The notes below the pieces were generated by a model. The model had not been told where the DNA came from and made no database searches. It saw nothing but the letters and a program-made list of their open reading frames with translations. Positions 1 through 9,031 of a DNA stretch of 64,000 nucleotides are shown here, piece after piece. The DNA comes from an uncultured Alphaproteobacteria bacterium (lineage in GTDB: Bacteria; Pseudomonadota; Alphaproteobacteria; Bin95). The translations under genes were made by a program, and so were the position numbers. The DNA lies in assembly GCA_938083135.1 (NCBI GenBank), contig CALLKY010000047.1, positions 1-64,000 on the forward strand, written 5' to 3'. The stretch's first letter is position 1, and each line of letters starts with the position of its first letter.

Positions 1-43
1 CTACGACGCGACGGCGAAGATCGACAGAGAGGGCTTTGGCCAT
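1..43 (-). CDS. IS630-family transposase, N-terminal fragment (cut by window edge)
   Basis: Reading leftward from an ATG at 43 the frame gives MAKALSVDLRRRVV before the window ends. From memory this is the characteristic opening of IS630-family transposase first ORFs (a helix-turn-helix segment). A good ribosome binding site, AAGGAGG, lies 9 nt upstream on the minus strand. Only 14 codons are visible, so whether the gene is intact, frameshifted or a remnant cannot be judged. The element's end probably lies between this ATG and the small ORF ending at 105, but no terminal repeat could be paired because the other end is outside the window. Confidence 0.6.
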   Translation of the reverse strand, partial: MAKALSVDLRRRVV

Positions 44-104
44 GCAGGCTGGCCTCCTTCACCAGCCCTCATGATGAATCACAAAATAACGCCAAACGGA
101 ATCC

Positions 105-347
105 CTAATGATTCAATTGCCGCTCAATCCGCTCTAGCTTCTCGGTGTGGCAGCTCGAACACACTCCGTTTTCGCGCTTGAAATCCGATGTTGTGGCAAG
201 AGCTGCCGCTATTTGATTCGGGTGCGCAGTGTCATTCGACCACCCTAACCCTCGAGCAATGCATCTATTGCAAAGCGCCGCCGGTCGCCTACTCGTGACA
301 TAATCATTAAGCTCTTGAGATCGAGACATTTCTGCCACTCCCAACAA
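105..347 (-). CDS. small hypothetical protein with two CxxC pairs
   Basis: An 80-residue ORF with Cys pairs CNRC (residues 26-29) and CSSC (63-66). Their spacing suggests a single zinc-binding site formed by two knuckles. Between them is an alanine-rich helical stretch that could be a small helix-turn-helix. A second in-frame Met at residue 7 is an alternative start. It sits between the IS630 fragment and the flavin reductase gene on the same strand. The stop of this ORF is about 60 bp from the transposase start, so it may be passenger or target DNA of the insertion. I do not recognise a named family. The call rests on the Cys pattern and on being open next to real genes. Confidence 0.5.
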   Translation of the reverse strand: MLGVAEMSRSQELNDYVTSRRPAALCNRCIARGLGWSNDTAHPNQIAAALATTSDFKRENGVCSSCHTEKLERIERQLNH

Positions 348-355
348 AAGTCTCT

Positions 356-1003
356 CTACTTCCTGCCCGACTTATCGTAATCCGCCAGATCATGGTCTGG
401 GCGGTCGATGGCGAAGACGTTTTCTACGATCGTGTAGTCCATGTAGCCGAGGCGGGCGAGGGGGCGGTATTTGTCCATTTGGACCATGCCGTCGTCGATG
501 ATCGAATCGTCGATATAGACGCCGACGACCTTGCCGAAGACGACGTTGTTTTCGACCTTGGGGTGGCTGGAAGGCAGGCGCGTGCGGAACATGAATTCGC
601 ACTCGAGTGCTGCCAAGGCTTCTTTGATGCGCGGTGGCTTCACGTTGGTTGAGGGGGCTGGGGTTAGGCCTGCCAACTCAAACTCATCCACGTTTGGGTC
701 TACGTGAGCAGATGATGTGTTCATCTGGTGCATGAGGTCCGCCTGACAGAGGTTCACGACGAACTGGTTGGTGGCTTCAATGTTCGTGAGCGTATCTTTC
801 CTGCCGCCGCCCATGCGGGGGTTATTCGGCGCGAACATGATCATTGGCGGCGAATCAGCAACGGCATTGAAGAAGCTGTAGGGGGCCAAGTTCAGGTTGC
901 CATCGGGGTCCTGGCTGGAGACCCAGGCGATGGGGCGCGGGGCGACAAGCGCCTTGAAGGGGCTGAATTTGAGGCCGTGATTGCGAGGGTCATCATAAAA
1001 CAT
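356..1003 (-). CDS. flavin reductase-like (FMN-binding) protein
   Basis: A 215-residue protein of the flavin reductase-like / DIM6-NTAB split-barrel family, which binds FMN and typically supplies reduced flavin to a monooxygenase or acts as an NAD(P)H:flavin oxidoreductase in the cytoplasm. Family features are the N-terminal segment ending APRPIAWVSS, the following NLAPYSFFNAV stretch, and a later FGKVVGVYIDD strand. Length fits the longer branch of the family. The start at 1003 has AGGA about 8 nt upstream. It is divergent from the alpha/beta hydrolase at 1070, and the 66 bp between them must hold both promoters. The partner enzyme is not evident here. The LLM monooxygenase at 26860 needs reduced FMN but is far away. 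Confidence 0.85.
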   Translation of the reverse strand: MFYDDPRNHGLKFSPFKALVAPRPIAWVSSQDPDGNLNLAPYSFFNAVADSPPMIMFAPNNPRMGGGRKDTLTNIEATNQFVVNLCQADLMHQMNTSSAHVDPNVDEFELAGLTPAPSTNVKPPRIKEALAALECEFMFRTRLPSSHPKVENNVVFGKVVGVYIDDSIIDDGMVQMDKYRPLARLGYMDYTIVENVFAIDRPDHDLADYDKSGRK

Positions 1004-1069
1004 AGGCTAAATCCTGGTGGCGTTAATCGCATTTCAGGTTCAATATTACCGGATTACCGCCCGAATGGA

Positions 1070-1984
1070 ATGAGACGTTTACAGCCCATGCCCGCCGTAG
1101 AAGAACGCTTCATCGTAAGAGACGCCCTGACCGCAGAAGCCGAAGCCGCAATTCAGCGCGTCGCCGACAAAAGTGAGGCGCTAACCACGCCCTTGCCAGA
1201 AGGCGTTATGGCATGGCGACGCTGGGGCGGCGATGGGCGGAATGGGTCTGGAAAGCCTTCATTATTCATGCTCCATGGCGGCTATGGCTCCTGGGTGCAT
1301 TGGATCCGTAATGTCGAGGCGCTGTCTGAGAAGTTCACTGTATATGCAGGTGATATCCCCGGCCTTGGAGATAGTGACCCGCCGCCGGACCGGCGCGATC
1401 CCGATGATATTGGCAAGCATGTCGCCGCAGGCATTCTCAGCCTTCTGCCAGATGGCGAACAGGCCCGGTTGATGGGTTTCTCATTTGGTTCTGTCATCGG
1501 AGGCTATACGGCACCGCACTTGGGCGACAGGCTGCACAGCTTCACGCTGGTGGGGGCAGGCGGTATGGGGCTTCGCCGGTCTGAATTCCTGCCGCTGGCT
1601 GCGTTCCGCCGGGATATGGATGGGCTGGCGATCCGTCGCCTTGCCCGCCGTAACCTTGAACTGCTGATGGTCCGTGACCCAGAAACCATCGACGCTGTGG
1701 CCCTGCATATGCAGGTAATGAACACCACCCGCGCGGTCACCAAAAGCCGCTGGATCAGCCGCCTGCCGTCATTGGTGGAGAAACTGCCAGCCCTGAACTG
1801 CGCCATTTCCGGCATATGGGGTGAGTTTGATTCAACGGCCTATCCATACCTGGCTGATAGGCACGAATTCCTAAGTGGTATCAAAGGCTTTTCTGGCTTT
1901 GAGGTTGTGGCGGATGCTGGGCACTGGGCCATGTATGAGCGCGCAGATGGGTTTAACCAGGCAGCGTTGAAGCTGATTGATTGA
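1070..1984 (+). CDS. alpha/beta-fold hydrolase
   Basis: A 304-residue alpha/beta hydrolase. Seen in order: the oxyanion segment MLHGGYGSW, the strand ending AGDIPGLGDSD, the nucleophile elbow GFSFGS (Ser in GxSxG), an Asp in the WGEFDS region as candidate acid, and the catalytic His in DAGHWAMYE near the C-terminus. The substrate cannot be inferred from sequence. The open frame extends upstream to 728, but that part lies antisense to the flavin reductase gene, so the start is placed at ATG 1070, with ATG 1088 as alternative. Neither has a strong ribosome binding site. The gene is convergent with the glycine cleavage operon, the repeat at 2007-2110 lying between them. Confidence 0.85.
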   Translation: MRRLQPMPAVEERFIVRDALTAEAEAAIQRVADKSEALTTPLPEGVMAWRRWGGDGRNGSGKPSLFMLHGGYGSWVHWIRNVEALSEKFTVYAGDIPGLGDSDPPPDRRDPDDIGKHVAAGILSLLPDGEQARLMGFSFGSVIGGYTAPHLGDRLHSFTLVGAGGMGLRRSEFLPLAAFRRDMDGLAIRRLARRNLELLMVRDPETIDAVALHMQVMNTTRAVTKSRWISRLPSLVEKLPALNCAISGIWGEFDSTAYPYLADRHEFLSGIKGFSGFEVVADAGHWAMYERADGFNQAALKLID

Positions 1985-2006
1985 TGGGTTTAGTTTTGGT
2001 GGCGGG

Positions 2007-2110
2007 CTTCCCCCTCACCCTTATCCCTCTCCCCCCGTTGGGAGGAGAGGGGACCCTCACAGAGGCCACGTTACTTTCTTTTAGAACCTTCGCCCTTCAA
2101 CGGGGGGAAG
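2007..2110. repeat. palindromic intergenic repeat, copy 1
   Basis: C-rich arm beginning CTTCCCCCTCACCC and a G-rich arm ending CGGGGGGAAG enclose a core with GAGGGGACCCTCA and TCTTTTAGAACC. The same core occurs in reverse complement in the copy at 5103-5221, so the two belong to one family in opposite orientation. It is REP-like: C-rich CTCACCCT...CCCTCTCC repeats of this kind are scattered between genes in many proteobacteria. This copy lies between the converging hydrolase and gcvPB genes. The right arm is less complete than in copy 2. Confidence 0.75.
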
Positions 2111-2134
2111 TTTGCGGGAATCCCAGTCGCAGTC

Positions 2135-3715
2135 CTATTCTGCAGCCTCCGCCGTTGCCGCTTCTGGCTTCCAGCGCAGGATCGGCTTCCTTGCTGCCTG
2201 TGTTTCGTCCAACCGGCGGCGCGGCGCGTAGCGCGGGGCTTGGATGAAGCGTTCCGTATCGCCTGCTTTGGCCTGTTCAGCCAGGAAGCGTAGCGTGTCG
2301 GCAAACCGGTCGAGCGCTTCTTTGCTTTCGCTTTCCGTTGGTTCAATCAGCATCGCACCATGGACGACCAGCGGGAAATACATCGTCATCGGATGATAGC
2401 CCTCGTCGATCATCGCTTTCGCAAAGTCCAGGGTGGTGACGCCTGTGCCATTCAAGAACGTGTCATCGAACAATGCTTCATGCATGCATGGGCCATCGCC
2501 ATAGGGTGCGGACATAACATCCTCTAGCCGCGCTTTCAGGTAGTTGGCGGACAGCACGGCGTCGCCTGAAGCCTGCATCAGCCCGTCTGATCCATGGCTC
2601 ATCATGTAAGCGAGTGCGCGGACGAACATGCCCATCTGGCCGTGGAAGCCTTTCATGCGGCCAAAGCTTTCAGCCGCATCGCCGGATGCTTCTTCCTTCA
2701 AGTCATAGCCTGAATCCCCATCACCCGTGACCCAAGGCAACGGTGCGAAAGGTGCCAGGGCTTCTGAAAACACGACCGGCCCGGAGCCCGGACCACCGCC
2801 GCCATGGGGGGTGGAGAAGGTTTTGTGCAGGTTGATGTGCATGGCGTCGACGCCAAGATCGCCCGGGCGAACGCGCCCGACGATGGCGTTGAAATTGGCA
2901 CCGTCACAGTAGAAATAACCACCGGCGGCGTGGATGGCGTCCGCGATGGCTTTGATGTCTGTTTCAAACACGCCGCAGGTGTTTGGGTTGGTTAGCATGA
3001 TCCCGGCGACATCTGGCCCAAGTTTTTCCTCAAACGCCTTCAGGTCGACGCGGCCGCGTTCGTTTTCGGGGATTTCATCAACGGTGAAGCCAAGCATTGC
3101 TGCTGTTGCCGGGTTGGTACCGTGCGCGGAGGCGGGTGCTAGAACACGGCGGCGTCGATCGCCCTCGCCGCGTGCTTCAATAGCGGATTTGATTGCCATC
3201 ATGCCGCAAAGCTCGCCATGGGCACCCGCACCGGGAGGGAGGGCAACGGCAGGCATGCCTGTCAGGACCGAAAGCCAATGCTTGACCTGTTGCATCACTT
3301 CCAACGCCCCTTGCACGGTAGAGACGGGCTGCATTGGATGTAGGTCTGCAAATCCGGGTAGGCGTGCCATGCGCTCATTCAGGCGCGGATTGTGCTTCAT
3401 GGTGCAGGAGCCGAGCGGGAAGAGGCCCGTATCGATGCCATAATTCATACGGCTGAGGCGCGTGTAGTGACGCACCACCTGCGGCTCTGAAAGCTCCGGT
3501 AGGCCAAGCGCGCCTTTGCGGGCGAGTGTGCCTAGGCGGCTTGGTGCGTCTGGCGCATCAGGCAGATCAACGCCAACGGTGCCTGGATTGCTGCGCTCAA
3601 AGATCAGCGGCTCGTGCTGTTCCAGGGCGCGAGCGCCAGAGAACGTATCTGGCGCGCTGCTGGCATCATTAGCGGCGGCGGGGCGGGTTGGGCGGCCTTC
3701 ATTATTCATCATCAC
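2135..3715 (-). CDS. gcvPB: glycine dehydrogenase (decarboxylating) subunit 2
   Basis: C-terminal half of the split P-protein of the glycine cleavage system (526 aa). With GcvPA it decarboxylates glycine using pyridoxal phosphate and passes the aminomethyl group to the lipoyl arm of GcvH. The PLP lysine is K298 in NLHKTF, followed by the glycine-rich [10 protein letters not shown] loop. Upstream are GSCTMKHNP and [10 protein letters not shown], both typical of this subunit. The GTG start at 3715 overlaps the gcvPA stop by 4 nt, with two further ATG codons directly after it as alternatives, so the two subunits are translationally coupled. It is the last gene of gcvT-gcvH-gcvPA-gcvPB. The roughly 35 N-terminal residues before the conserved region are low-complexity and may vary. 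Confidence 0.97.
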   Translation of the reverse strand: MMMNNEGRPTRPAAANDASSAPDTFSGARALEQHEPLIFERSNPGTVGVDLPDAPDAPSRLGTLARKGALGLPELSEPQVVRHYTRLSRMNYGIDTGLFPLGSCTMKHNPRLNERMARLPGFADLHPMQPVSTVQGALEVMQQVKHWLSVLTGMPAVALPPGAGAHGELCGMMAIKSAIEARGEGDRRRRVLAPASAHGTNPATAAMLGFTVDEIPENERGRVDLKAFEEKLGPDVAGIMLTNPNTCGVFETDIKAIADAIHAAGGYFYCDGANFNAIVGRVRPGDLGVDAMHINLHKTFSTPHGGGGPGSGPVVFSEALAPFAPLPWVTGDGDSGYDLKEEASGDAAESFGRMKGFHGQMGMFVRALAYMMSHGSDGLMQASGDAVLSANYLKARLEDVMSAPYGDGPCMHEALFDDTFLNGTGVTTLDFAKAMIDEGYHPMTMYFPLVVHGAMLIEPTESESKEALDRFADTLRFLAEQAKAGDTERFIQAPRYAPRRRLDETQAARKPILRWKPEAATAEAAE

Positions 3716-5061
3716 GCAATCTCCCCAAGTACGCTTATGAGGGCGTCTAGGTCTTCGTCGGTATTTGTTTCAGTAACGGCGACGAGCAGGACATTTTCCA
3801 GCCCATCAACACCCGGCCAAAGCCTTGAGGCTGGAACGCCCGCCAACACATCCTTGGCGGCAGCGGCTTCAACAACCGTCGCTGCGGGTTTGGGCAGGCG
3901 CACGGCGAACTCGTTGAAGAAAGCGGGTGTGAGGACATCAACGCCATCCATCGCGTTTAATCGTTCTGCCGCTTGGCTGGCACGGGCATGGTTCAATGCT
4001 GCAAGGCCAGTCACGCCTGCTTCGCCGAGCAAGGACATATGGATCGAGAACGCAAGCGCGCAGAGGCCTGAATTGGTGCAGATATTGCTGGTCGCTTTGG
4101 CGCGGCGAATGTGCTGTTCCCGCGTTGACAGCGTCAGCACAAAGCCCCGCACGCCTTCCGCATCAACCGTTTCGCCACAGAGACGCCCCGGCATCTGCCG
4201 TGTCAGTTTTTCCCGGCATGCGAATAGGCCGACATGGGGACCGCCGAAGTTCAGCGGATTACCGAAGGATTGGCCTTCCGCGACAGCGATATCGGCGCCC
4301 ATTTCGCCCGGTGGCGTCAGTGCGCCCATGGAGGCGATTTCTGTTGTCGCGACAATCATCAGTGCGCCTGCAGCATGGGCGGCATCAGCAAGTGGTGTCA
4401 GGTCCGTAATGTGGCCGAACGCATCCGGGTATTGGACAATCACGGCACTGGTGGTCTTGTCGATCTTGGCGATCAATGCGTCGATATCTGGCCCGGTGGG
4501 GGAGGGCGCGCCGGTATCAAAGCCGAAGCCTGTCTGCTCGGCCAAGGTGCCAATCGAATCCCGGTAGTGGGGGTGCAGGTTGCCGGATGCGATGATGCTT
4601 TCACGGCGTGTAACCCGGTTCGCCATTAGTGCCGCTTCTGCTGCAGACGTTGCGCCGTCATACATAGAGGCGTTCGCGACATCCATGCCGAGCAGCAACG
4701 CCACCTGGGTTTGGAATTCAAACAATACCTGCAACGTGCCTTGGGCGATTTCTGGCTGATATGGCGTGTAGGCCGTTAGGAATTCACCGCGCTGGATCAA
4801 GTAGTCCACGGTCGCCGGAACATGATGGCGATAGGCCCCTGCACCAATGAAGCTTGGAACGGAACCGGCGGACACGTTCTTTGCCGCTATACGACCCAGT
4901 GCCCGCTCCACCGCCATTTCCCCCTGGGCCTTGGGGAGATCAACGGGCGTATCCAGCAACGCCGCATTCGGCACATCGACAAACAGGTCTTCGATGGCCT
5001 TGGCACCTATGGTCGCCAGCATGTCGCTGCGGTCATGGTCAGTCAGGGGGAGATAGCGCAT
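3712..5061 (-). CDS. gcvPA: glycine dehydrogenase (decarboxylating) subunit 1
   Basis: N-terminal half of the split glycine decarboxylase (449 aa), which forms the active P-protein with GcvPB. Recognised from the N-terminus [11 protein letters not shown], the [14 protein letters not shown] segment, the [13 protein letters not shown] motif and [10 protein letters not shown], all characteristic of this subunit. The open frame continues upstream to 5115, but that extension reads into the palindromic repeat, so the start is placed at ATG 5061, preceded by GAGAGA. The gene is separated from gcvH by about 180 bp holding repeat copy 2, unusual inside an operon. The stop overlaps gcvPB. Confidence 0.97.
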   Translation of the reverse strand: MRYLPLTDHDRSDMLATIGAKAIEDLFVDVPNAALLDTPVDLPKAQGEMAVERALGRIAAKNVSAGSVPSFIGAGAYRHHVPATVDYLIQRGEFLTAYTPYQPEIAQGTLQVLFEFQTQVALLLGMDVANASMYDGATSAAEAALMANRVTRRESIIASGNLHPHYRDSIGTLAEQTGFGFDTGAPSPTGPDIDALIAKIDKTTSAVIVQYPDAFGHITDLTPLADAAHAAGALMIVATTEIASMGALTPPGEMGADIAVAEGQSFGNPLNFGGPHVGLFACREKLTRQMPGRLCGETVDAEGVRGFVLTLSTREQHIRRAKATSNICTNSGLCALAFSIHMSLLGEAGVTGLAALNHARASQAAERLNAMDGVDVLTPAFFNEFAVRLPKPAATVVEAAAAKDVLAGVPASRLWPGVDGLENVLLVAVTETNTDEDLDALISVLGEIA

Positions 5062-5102
5062 GGGATAGGTCTCTCGTTGCGTCGGTTTTTCTTGGCCGCT
5101 AG

Positions 5103-5221
5103 CTTCCCCCCTCACCCTGCCCTCTCCCCCCTGTGGAGGGAGAGGGTTCTAAAAGAGGAAGCTTTAATGAGGGTCCCCTCGCCCTCCACAGGGGGGAGAG
5201 GGATCAGGGTGAGGGGGGAAG
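5103..5221. repeat. palindromic intergenic repeat, copy 2 (inside the gcv operon)
   Basis: A 119-bp near-palindrome. The left arm runs CTTCCCCCCTCACCCT then CCCTCTCCCCCCTGTGGA, and the right arm mirrors it, TCCACAGGGGGGAGAGGG then AGGGTGAGGGGGGAAG. The core TTCTAAAAGA...TGAGGGTCCCCTC matches copy 1 (2007-2110) in reverse complement. It sits between gcvH and gcvPA, so the mRNA would fold here into a long hairpin that could affect RNA stability or relative expression of gcvTH and gcvPAB. Confidence 0.85.
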
Positions 5222-5239
5222 CCTGCGGGGAGGTTCCGG

Positions 5240-5611
5240 TCAGCCTTTGCAGAACACGGTGTATTCGTCCGTATCCATCAGGTTTTCTAGCTCGCTTGGG
5301 TCGGACAGTTTGATTTTGAAGAACCAGCCGTCATCCATGGCGTTGCTGTTCACAAGGCCTGGATCGCCTTCCAAGGTGTCATTAGCGGCAACGATTTCGC
5401 CGGACACGGGCGCGTAGATGTCGCTTGCCGCTTTCACGGATTCGACGACAGCGCATTCATCATTTTGCGCGACCTCACGGCCCGCTTCCGGGAGCTCGAC
5501 AAAAACCACATCACCCAATTGCTCCTGCGCGAAATTGCTGATGCCGCATTCAGCGATATCGCCCTCTACGCGGACCCATTCGTGTTCTTCGGTGTAATAT
5601 AGATCGGCCAT
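5240..5611 (-). CDS. gcvH: glycine cleavage system H protein
   Basis: The lipoyl carrier of the glycine cleavage system (123 aa, normal length). It shuttles the aminomethyl group from GcvP to GcvT and electrons to the L-protein. The lipoylated lysine is K60 in [10 protein letters not shown]. Other family features are [13 protein letters not shown] at the N-terminus, [12 protein letters not shown], and [12 protein letters not shown] after the lipoyl loop. It lies 29 bp downstream of gcvT with GGAGAG before its start, so the two are co-transcribed. Confidence 0.98.
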   Translation of the reverse strand: MADLYYTEEHEWVRVEGDIAECGISNFAQEQLGDVVFVELPEAGREVAQNDECAVVESVKAASDIYAPVSGEIVAANDTLEGDPGLVNSNAMDDGWFFKIKLSDPSELENLMDTDEYTVFCKG

Positions 5612-5640
5612 GGCTTGGCTCTCCTTCGCTGGAAACGGTT

Positions 5641-6738
5641 TTAGCCCCGGTAATACCGGTGTGGATGGAATGGCATTTTGACGATCTGGGCGGGCCTGGC
5701 CTGGCCACGCACCATAAGGTCTACAGCGTCGCCGGTTTTGCCTTTTGCGACGTAACCCATGACAACGGGATGGTCGCAGCTTGGCCCAAACCCACCGCTG
5801 GTGACGGTGCCGACAACCGCGCCATCAATGGCGATTTCAACGCCTTCGCGCGCCAGTACCCGGCCCTCTGGCTTAATGCCGACACGGCGGCGCGATGGGC
5901 CTTCTGCCAGCTCTCGTTGAATGCGCTCAGCGCCCAGGAATCCGCCGCTTTCGCGCCGATGCTTGGGAATTGTCCAACGGAGACCTGCTTCGACAGGGGA
6001 GGTGGTCTCATCCAAATCGTGACCATAGAGGCAGAGCCCAGCTTCGAGCCTAAGCGAATCGCGCGCGCCCAAGCCGATTGGCCGGACCGCGTCATCAGCT
6101 AGCAGCAAGTTTGCAACGTCCTCTGCAGCGTCACTGGCCATGGCGATTTCAAAGCCATCCTCGCCGGTATAGCCGGACCGGGTGGCGAGGCACTGCGCGC
6201 CCGCAAGCGTGATGTCGATCGCGGACATGAATGGGATGTTCGCCACTTCCGGTGCATGCTTTGTCAGCACAGCGGCGGCTTCCGGACCCTGCAAAGCCAG
6301 GAGTGCACGATCTGGGAAATACTCTACCTCAACGCCGTCCAAACTGGCTTCCAGGTGGGCGATATCTTGGTGTTTGCAGGCTGCATTGACGACCAGCATC
6401 AGATGGTCGCCGCGGTTCAACACCATCAGATCATCCAGCACGCCGCCGCCGGCATTGGTGAACATGGTGTAGCGCTGCTGATTGATGCCAAGGCCTTGAA
6501 TGTCGCCCGGAACAAGCGTTTCAAGTGCTGCCGCTGGGTCGGCCCCGGATAACTTGACTTGTCCCATGTGGGATACGTCAAAGAGGCCCGCATGTTCGCG
6601 GCACCATTTGTGTTCCGCCATGATGCCATCGGCATATTGCACAGGCATGTTGTAGCCCGTGAAACCAACCATTTTGCCGCCATGGCGGACATGGAGGTCG
6701 TAAAGCGGCGTTTTCAGAAGGTCTTCGCTGTCGCTCAT
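5641..6738 (-). CDS. gcvT: glycine cleavage system T protein (aminomethyltransferase)
   Basis: Releases ammonia from the H-protein-bound intermediate and transfers the one-carbon unit to tetrahydrofolate (365 aa). Seen: [18 protein letters not shown] at the N-terminus, the HMGQVKLSG region, the folate-site stretch [10 protein letters not shown], and the C-terminal beta-barrel with [17 protein letters not shown]. The open frame extends to 6879, but that part reads through the second riboswitch aptamer, so the start is ATG 6738 ([11 protein letters not shown]). It is the first gene of the operon and is presumably controlled by the tandem glycine riboswitch 60 nt upstream. Confidence 0.97.
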   Translation of the reverse strand: MSDSEDLLKTPLYDLHVRHGGKMVGFTGYNMPVQYADGIMAEHKWCREHAGLFDVSHMGQVKLSGADPAAALETLVPGDIQGLGINQQRYTMFTNAGGGVLDDLMVLNRGDHLMLVVNAACKHQDIAHLEASLDGVEVEYFPDRALLALQGPEAAAVLTKHAPEVANIPFMSAIDITLAGAQCLATRSGYTGEDGFEIAMASDAAEDVANLLLADDAVRPIGLGARDSLRLEAGLCLYGHDLDETTSPVEAGLRWTIPKHRRESGGFLGAERIQRELAEGPSRRRVGIKPEGRVLAREGVEIAIDGAVVGTVTSGGFGPSCDHPVVMGYVAKGKTGDAVDLMVRGQARPAQIVKMPFHPHRYYRG

Positions 6739-6800
6739 CGTCCGGTTCCCTATGCGCAAGAGTGCGACGGACCTGCGGCGAATACCGGCAAGCCTGCCAC

Positions 6801-7005
6801 CCCCTCTGTCATTGGAACCTGAAAGATTCTCCGCAAGCCAAGGTGGCGGCGCACAGATTGCATCTTCGGTGGGGCGCATCGTGCGCGCCCGCTTTCCAGA
6901 GTAGCCTCACCCCGCGGTCCGTTTGCCTGAGAGTTTCCGGGGCGGTTGCTCCTTCGGCGACGCTTCCAGGCTTGCAGCCCATCCGCGTTCTCTCCCGGCG
7001 GGGAT
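6801..7005 (-). promoter_or_regulatory. tandem glycine riboswitch upstream of gcvT
   Basis: Read on the minus strand there are two consecutive glycine aptamers. The first shows CGGGAGAG, then GCCGAAGGAGCAA, then CTCTCAGGCAAA followed by GGACCGCGGGG. The second begins at ACTCTGGAAAGCG, then CACCGAAGATGCAATC, then CTTTCAGGTTCCAATGACAGAGG. These blocks are the conserved aptamer elements, and the gene downstream is gcvT, the standard target. Such tandem switches usually raise expression when glycine is abundant. About 60 nt separate the second aptamer from the start codon and no U-tract terminator is visible there, so control may be at translation (inference). Confidence 0.95.
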
Positions 7006-7021
7006 CGACAGCTATGAAGTC

Positions 7022-7049
7022 ACCGTAATGCTGTGCCTGAAGGAGTCAA
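7022..7049 (-). promoter_or_regulatory. possible promoter of the gcv operon
   Basis: On the minus strand TTGACT (7049-7044) is followed after 16 nt by TACGGT (7027-7022), placing a start of transcription just before the first glycine aptamer. The -35 box is close to consensus and the -10 box is weak. Position relative to the riboswitch is the main support. Confidence 0.35.
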
Positions 7050-7102
7050 CGGTGCCGCCAATTCATGCCTGGGGATGAATCGTTAACCGGACCGGCGTTT
7101 AA

Positions 7103-7819
7103 TCAGCGGGATGTCGGTTCCGCCAGAACCAGCAGGCTGTATCCGCCCATAAGCAGAGCCGTCGTTTCAGGTGCTATGGGGAACATCATCCGTCGAGGCA
7201 GGTTTGCAATGCGGGTCCGAAGCGGCCTGGATGACCGGCCGGCGTGTTGTGAGCTGCCGGTAAACTGCCATGCCTTAATCTCATATCCAGTGTCACGGAG
7301 GGTCGCCAGGGCTGTATCTTTGCTAAAATAGTGCAGATGGCCGACATGCGCCCTGCTTTTCAGCATGCTGCCGCGCATCAGGCCTTGCGCGTTCAGATCA
7401 AGCGGAATGTGAAACACGAACGCTTTACCAAGGCCGGACAGGCGTCGCAGAAACCCAATATAGTCGTCCACGTGCTCAAACACATCGATCAGCAGGACCA
7501 GATCATTGGCTTCGCTCGTGCTTAGATAGTCTTCCCGCTGATACGTGACGGGGCCATCTGCCCAGCGTTGCCAGAACTGCTCTGCATCGGGCGAAATGTC
7601 GAACCCGGCCCATTGTTTTTCAGGGAAATCGCCCGCCAGTTCCTGCAAGATAAGCCCGGCACCACACCCAACTTCCACTGCCGTCTCAAAGGACACAGAT
7701 TCGCGTTTCAGCATCTCGCTGATATTGGCTGCCTTCCAGGCGGAATCCTCCATATGCCAATCAGGATTGGCATCCAGGTATTCGCCGCTCTCATAGACGG
7801 AGGGTTTTGTGTCCGGCAT
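7103..7819 (-). CDS. class I SAM-dependent methyltransferase
   Basis: A 238-residue methyltransferase with motif I VEVGCGAGL near residue 45, an acidic post-I strand GFDISPDAEQF, and motif II/III in LVLLIDVFEHVDDYIGFL, where the EHVDD stretch is typical of methyltransferase domain 11/23 proteins acting on small molecules or sugars. The C-terminal part has FHIPLDLNAQG and a hydrophobic tail. The substrate is not identifiable. The start is placed at ATG 7819 (MPDTKPSVYES) with GAGAGA upstream; the longer open frame to 7894 has a non-conserved extension. It is transcribed away from nuoA and ends about 100 bp before the gcv riboswitch. It may be an independent gene. Confidence 0.85.
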   Translation of the reverse strand: MPDTKPSVYESGEYLDANPDWHMEDSAWKAANISEMLKRESVSFETAVEVGCGAGLILQELAGDFPEKQWAGFDISPDAEQFWQRWADGPVTYQREDYLSTSEANDLVLLIDVFEHVDDYIGFLRRLSGLGKAFVFHIPLDLNAQGLMRGSMLKSRAHVGHLHYFSKDTALATLRDTGYEIKAWQFTGSSQHAGRSSRPLRTRIANLPRRMMFPIAPETTALLMGGYSLLVLAEPTSR

Positions 7820-8073
7820 ATCTCTCAAGAATCCTTGGGGCTTACGCTGCTTTCTACAATGACAGATTGGCGCGCGCTGCATAAGGGCGCGCATGGCTTA
7901 GGCTGGGTTTGTGCTCCGGCTAACAGCCTCTTCAGCCGTTTTCTAAGGCGCTGAACAAAGATTGTTTTAATCTGTGGCAAAGCGTCGATTGCACATGGCG
8001 CGTTCGCTGACTAAAGTGCGGCGCAGTTTAGAGGCGGGCTCTTGGGTGAGTCGCCAGTGCCAGGGGGGCCAGC

Positions 8074-8448
8074 ATGGCCGGGTTGGAAAACCTGCTGATC
8101 GAATATTTGCCGATCCTGATTTTCTTCGGGATCGCAGGCGGCATTGCGTTGGCTGCTGTGACAGCCTCATTCATTATCGCGCGCCAGAAGCCGGATCCTG
8201 AAAAGGTTTCCGCCTATGAGTGCGGGTTCGAAGCGTTTTCTGACAGCCGCGGCAAGTTTGACGTGCGGTTCTATCTGGTCGCTATCCTGTTCATCATTTT
8301 CGACCTCGAAGTCGCATTCTTATTTCCCTGGGCGGTCGCGCTTGGTGATATTGGCGTATTCGGTTTCTGGTCGATGATGGCGTTTCTCGGCATTCTGACC
8401 ATCGGCTTTATCTACGAATGGAAAAAGGGCGCGCTCGAATGGGAGTGA
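8074..8448 (+). CDS. nuoA: NADH-quinone oxidoreductase subunit A
   Basis: Small membrane subunit of complex I (124 aa) with three transmembrane helices: residues about 10-30, 65-85 and 95-115. The conserved loop between helices 1 and 2 carries [12 protein letters not shown], the Cys-containing segment that senses active/deactive states in complex I. The third helix region follows [12 protein letters not shown]. First gene of the 14-gene nuo operon, with GGGGGG shortly before its ATG. The roughly 250 bp upstream, shared with the divergent methyltransferase, must hold the promoter, but no convincing boxes were found. Confidence 0.98.
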   Translation: MAGLENLLIEYLPILIFFGIAGGIALAAVTASFIIARQKPDPEKVSAYECGFEAFSDSRGKFDVRFYLVAILFIIFDLEVAFLFPWAVALGDIGVFGFWSMMAFLGILTIGFIYEWKKGALEWE

Positions 8449-8984
8449 TGGACACGCAATCGGGACCCGTCGTTGGCCCAGGCGCTGAACAAGACGCCAT
8501 TATCAGGGGCGTCACCGGGGAGCTTGATGACAAAGGCTTTGTCGTCGCCAACCTTGATGGCCTGGTGAACTGGGCGCGGTCCGGCTCGCTATGGCCGATG
8601 ACATTCGGCCTTGCCTGCTGCGCCGTTGAAATGATGCACACGGCCTGCTCACGTTATGACTTGGACCGGTTTGGCGTTGTATTCCGCCCAAGCCCGCGCC
8701 AGTCAGATGTGATGATCGTTGCTGGTACACTGACCAATAAAATGGCTCCCGCACTTCGCAAGGTCTATGACCAGATGGCGGAACCGCGCTGGGTGATCTC
8801 CATGGGTTCCTGCGCCAATGGTGGTGGCTATTACCATTATAGCTATTCCGTCGTCCGCGGCTGTGACCGGATCGTTCCGGTCGACATTTATGTGCCCGGC
8901 TGCCCGCCGACGGCAGAGGCGCTGTTGTACGGCATTCTGCAATTGCAGAAAAAAATCAAACGCACCGGCACGATTTTGCGCTGA
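8439..8984 (+). CDS. nuoB: NADH-quinone oxidoreductase subunit B
   Basis: Peripheral-arm subunit (181 aa) holding the terminal iron-sulfur cluster N2 that passes electrons to quinone. Cluster ligands are visible as the adjacent cysteines in [10 protein letters not shown], the Cys of [12 protein letters not shown], and the Cys of [12 protein letters not shown]. The start at ATG 8439 overlaps the nuoA stop by 10 nt. ATG 8448 (MDTQSG) is an alternative overlapping the stop by one base. The longer frame from 8418 lies inside nuoA and is not credible. Confidence 0.98.
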   Translation: MGVMDTQSGPVVGPGAEQDAIIRGVTGELDDKGFVVANLDGLVNWARSGSLWPMTFGLACCAVEMMHTACSRYDLDRFGVVFRPSPRQSDVMIVAGTLTNKMAPALRKVYDQMAEPRWVISMGSCANGGGYYHYSYSVVRGCDRIVPVDIYVPGCPPTAEALLYGILQLQKKIKRTGTILR

Positions 8985-9031
8985 TGACCTATCTGATCAC
9001 AGGCTCGAAGCGGGTCAGGGAGGCTTAAGCG

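Noticed and set aside
3614-4567. 317-residue plus-strand ORF across gcvPB/gcvPA
   Set aside because: Antisense to the well-conserved gcvP subunits; low-complexity Ser/Arg-rich translation.
7820-8073. Promoter boxes before nuoA
   Set aside because: Several TTG-containing hexamers exist, but none has a convincing partner at proper spacing, so no site is annotated.
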